Positions 5,868-8,672 of a DNA stretch of 8,672 bases are shown one piece after another. The stretch spans positions 1 through 8,672 of the forward strand of contig JABZIF010000042.1 of assembly GCA_015258485.1 (NCBI GenBank), given 5' to 3'. Position numbers and translations under genes: made by a program. Under the pieces are notes generated by a model. It did not search any database. It saw nothing but the letters and a program-made list of their open reading frames with translations, and had not been told where the DNA came from. How positions within the stretch are numbered: position 1 is the first letter of the stretch; the number at the start of each line of letters is the position of its first letter. Origin of the DNA: Atopobiaceae bacterium. Its GTDB lineage: Bacteria > Actinomycetota > Coriobacteriia > Coriobacteriales > Atopobiaceae.

Positions 5868-6296
5868 TTATTCCTCAACCTCTACCACTTGCTTCAGAAG
5901 TAGATTACACCAATCTATCTTTTTTTCGTAGTAGGCTCGACGACTATCGCCCTCAGGAAGTGCTTGCAGCTGATCGATAATCTCGTCTCTTGTATCACGA
6001 ACAACATCTGTATCAATATCATCGACACGACGAGCATGATCAGCCAGGACAATGACTCCTTCTGGATCAATCTCTGCGTATCCACCAGAAATCACTATCC
6101 TGGTTGTAGTCGGTTCTTCTGAATCAGGGTGGGGCAAATGCATCCTCACTACACCATCACCAAGAGAAATAATTTCTCGTGCATGACCAGGCCACACACC
6201 ATATTCTCCATCTGGTGTAGCAAGAATCAGACTCTCCACAGTTCCTTCATAGAGAAGTTTATCGGGTCTGACAAACTGACACGTCAACTCAGCCAT
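5868..6296 (-). CDS. atpC: F1Fo ATP synthase epsilon subunit
   Basis: Epsilon belongs to the F1 central stalk. It links gamma to the c-ring and can inhibit ATP hydrolysis through its C-terminal helices. The 142-aa protein has an N-terminal beta-sandwich (about 1-86), with the conserved GEYGVWPGHA (30-39) and the ISGGYAEI strand (69-76). A two-helix C-terminal domain (about 88-137) contains the DHARRVDDID segment. A short charged insert (about 56-65) makes it slightly longer than average. ATG 6296 begins 8 nt after the atpD stop, and an AGGGTG ribosome binding site overlaps that stop codon. Confidence 0.95.
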   Translation of the reverse strand: MAELTCQFVRPDKLLYEGTVESLILATPDGEYGVWPGHAREIISLGDGVVRMHLPHPDSEEPTTTRIVISGGYAEIDPEGVIVLADHARRVDDIDTDVVRDTRDEIIDQLQALPEGDSRRAYYEKKIDWCNLLLKQVVEVEE

Positions 6297-6304
6297 GACA
6301 CACC

Positions 6305-8672
<2,368 letters not shown>

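Noticed and set aside
5862..5877. Possible terminator at the atpC stop (TGAGG-6 nt-CCTCA)
   Set aside because: The stem is only 5 bp, overlaps the atpC stop codon and is followed by no U-tract before the murA ribosome binding site.

Overview
The window is a compact block of bacterial housekeeping genes, all transcribed leftward (minus strand). It runs from the end of an ATP synthase operon at the right edge to what looks like the promoter and leader of an rRNA operon at the left edge. No plus-strand gene could be supported. Moderate GC, the gene order atpG-atpD-atpC-murA-LCP, a one-domain MntR-sized metal regulator and the protein sequences together suggest a Gram-positive actinobacterium. 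Class Coriobacteriia (Atopobium/Lancefieldella-like) is my best guess, but this is inference from sequence feel and was not searched.

Right part (8672 to 3438), probably one transcription unit: atpG (F1 gamma; its start codon lies beyond the right edge), atpD (F1 beta, sharing one base with atpG), atpC (F1 epsilon), murA (first committed step of peptidoglycan synthesis) and an LCP-family wall-polymer ligase starting at GTG 3 nt after the murA stop. Gaps are 27 nt or less throughout.

Middle (3437 to 2792): a roughly 110-nt spacer with a short palindrome just upstream of a 142-aa DtxR/MntR-type metalloregulator, then another spacer of about 110 nt with a 17-nt palindrome upstream of galU.

Left part (2791 to 502): galU (UDP-glucose pyrophosphorylase) overlaps a phosphohexomutase-family gene. 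Together these would make Glc-1-P and then UDP-glucose, the precursor for wall glycopolymers that the LCP protein could attach. The mutase has clearly altered catalytic loops, including Thr in place of the phosphorylated Ser, which is the most interesting protein observation here.

Far left (501 to 1): an AT-rich gene-free stretch, then a sharp change at about 120 into GC-rich sequence. On the minus strand this holds an A-rich UP-like element, a -35/-10 pair with 17-nt spacing, and a leader with a boxA-like antitermination element (GAACCTTGAAAACC) and a GNRA-loop hairpin. This arrangement is typical of an rrn operon, whose 16S gene would lie just left of the window.

I found no mobile element, CRISPR array, tRNA or clearly new multi-gene system.
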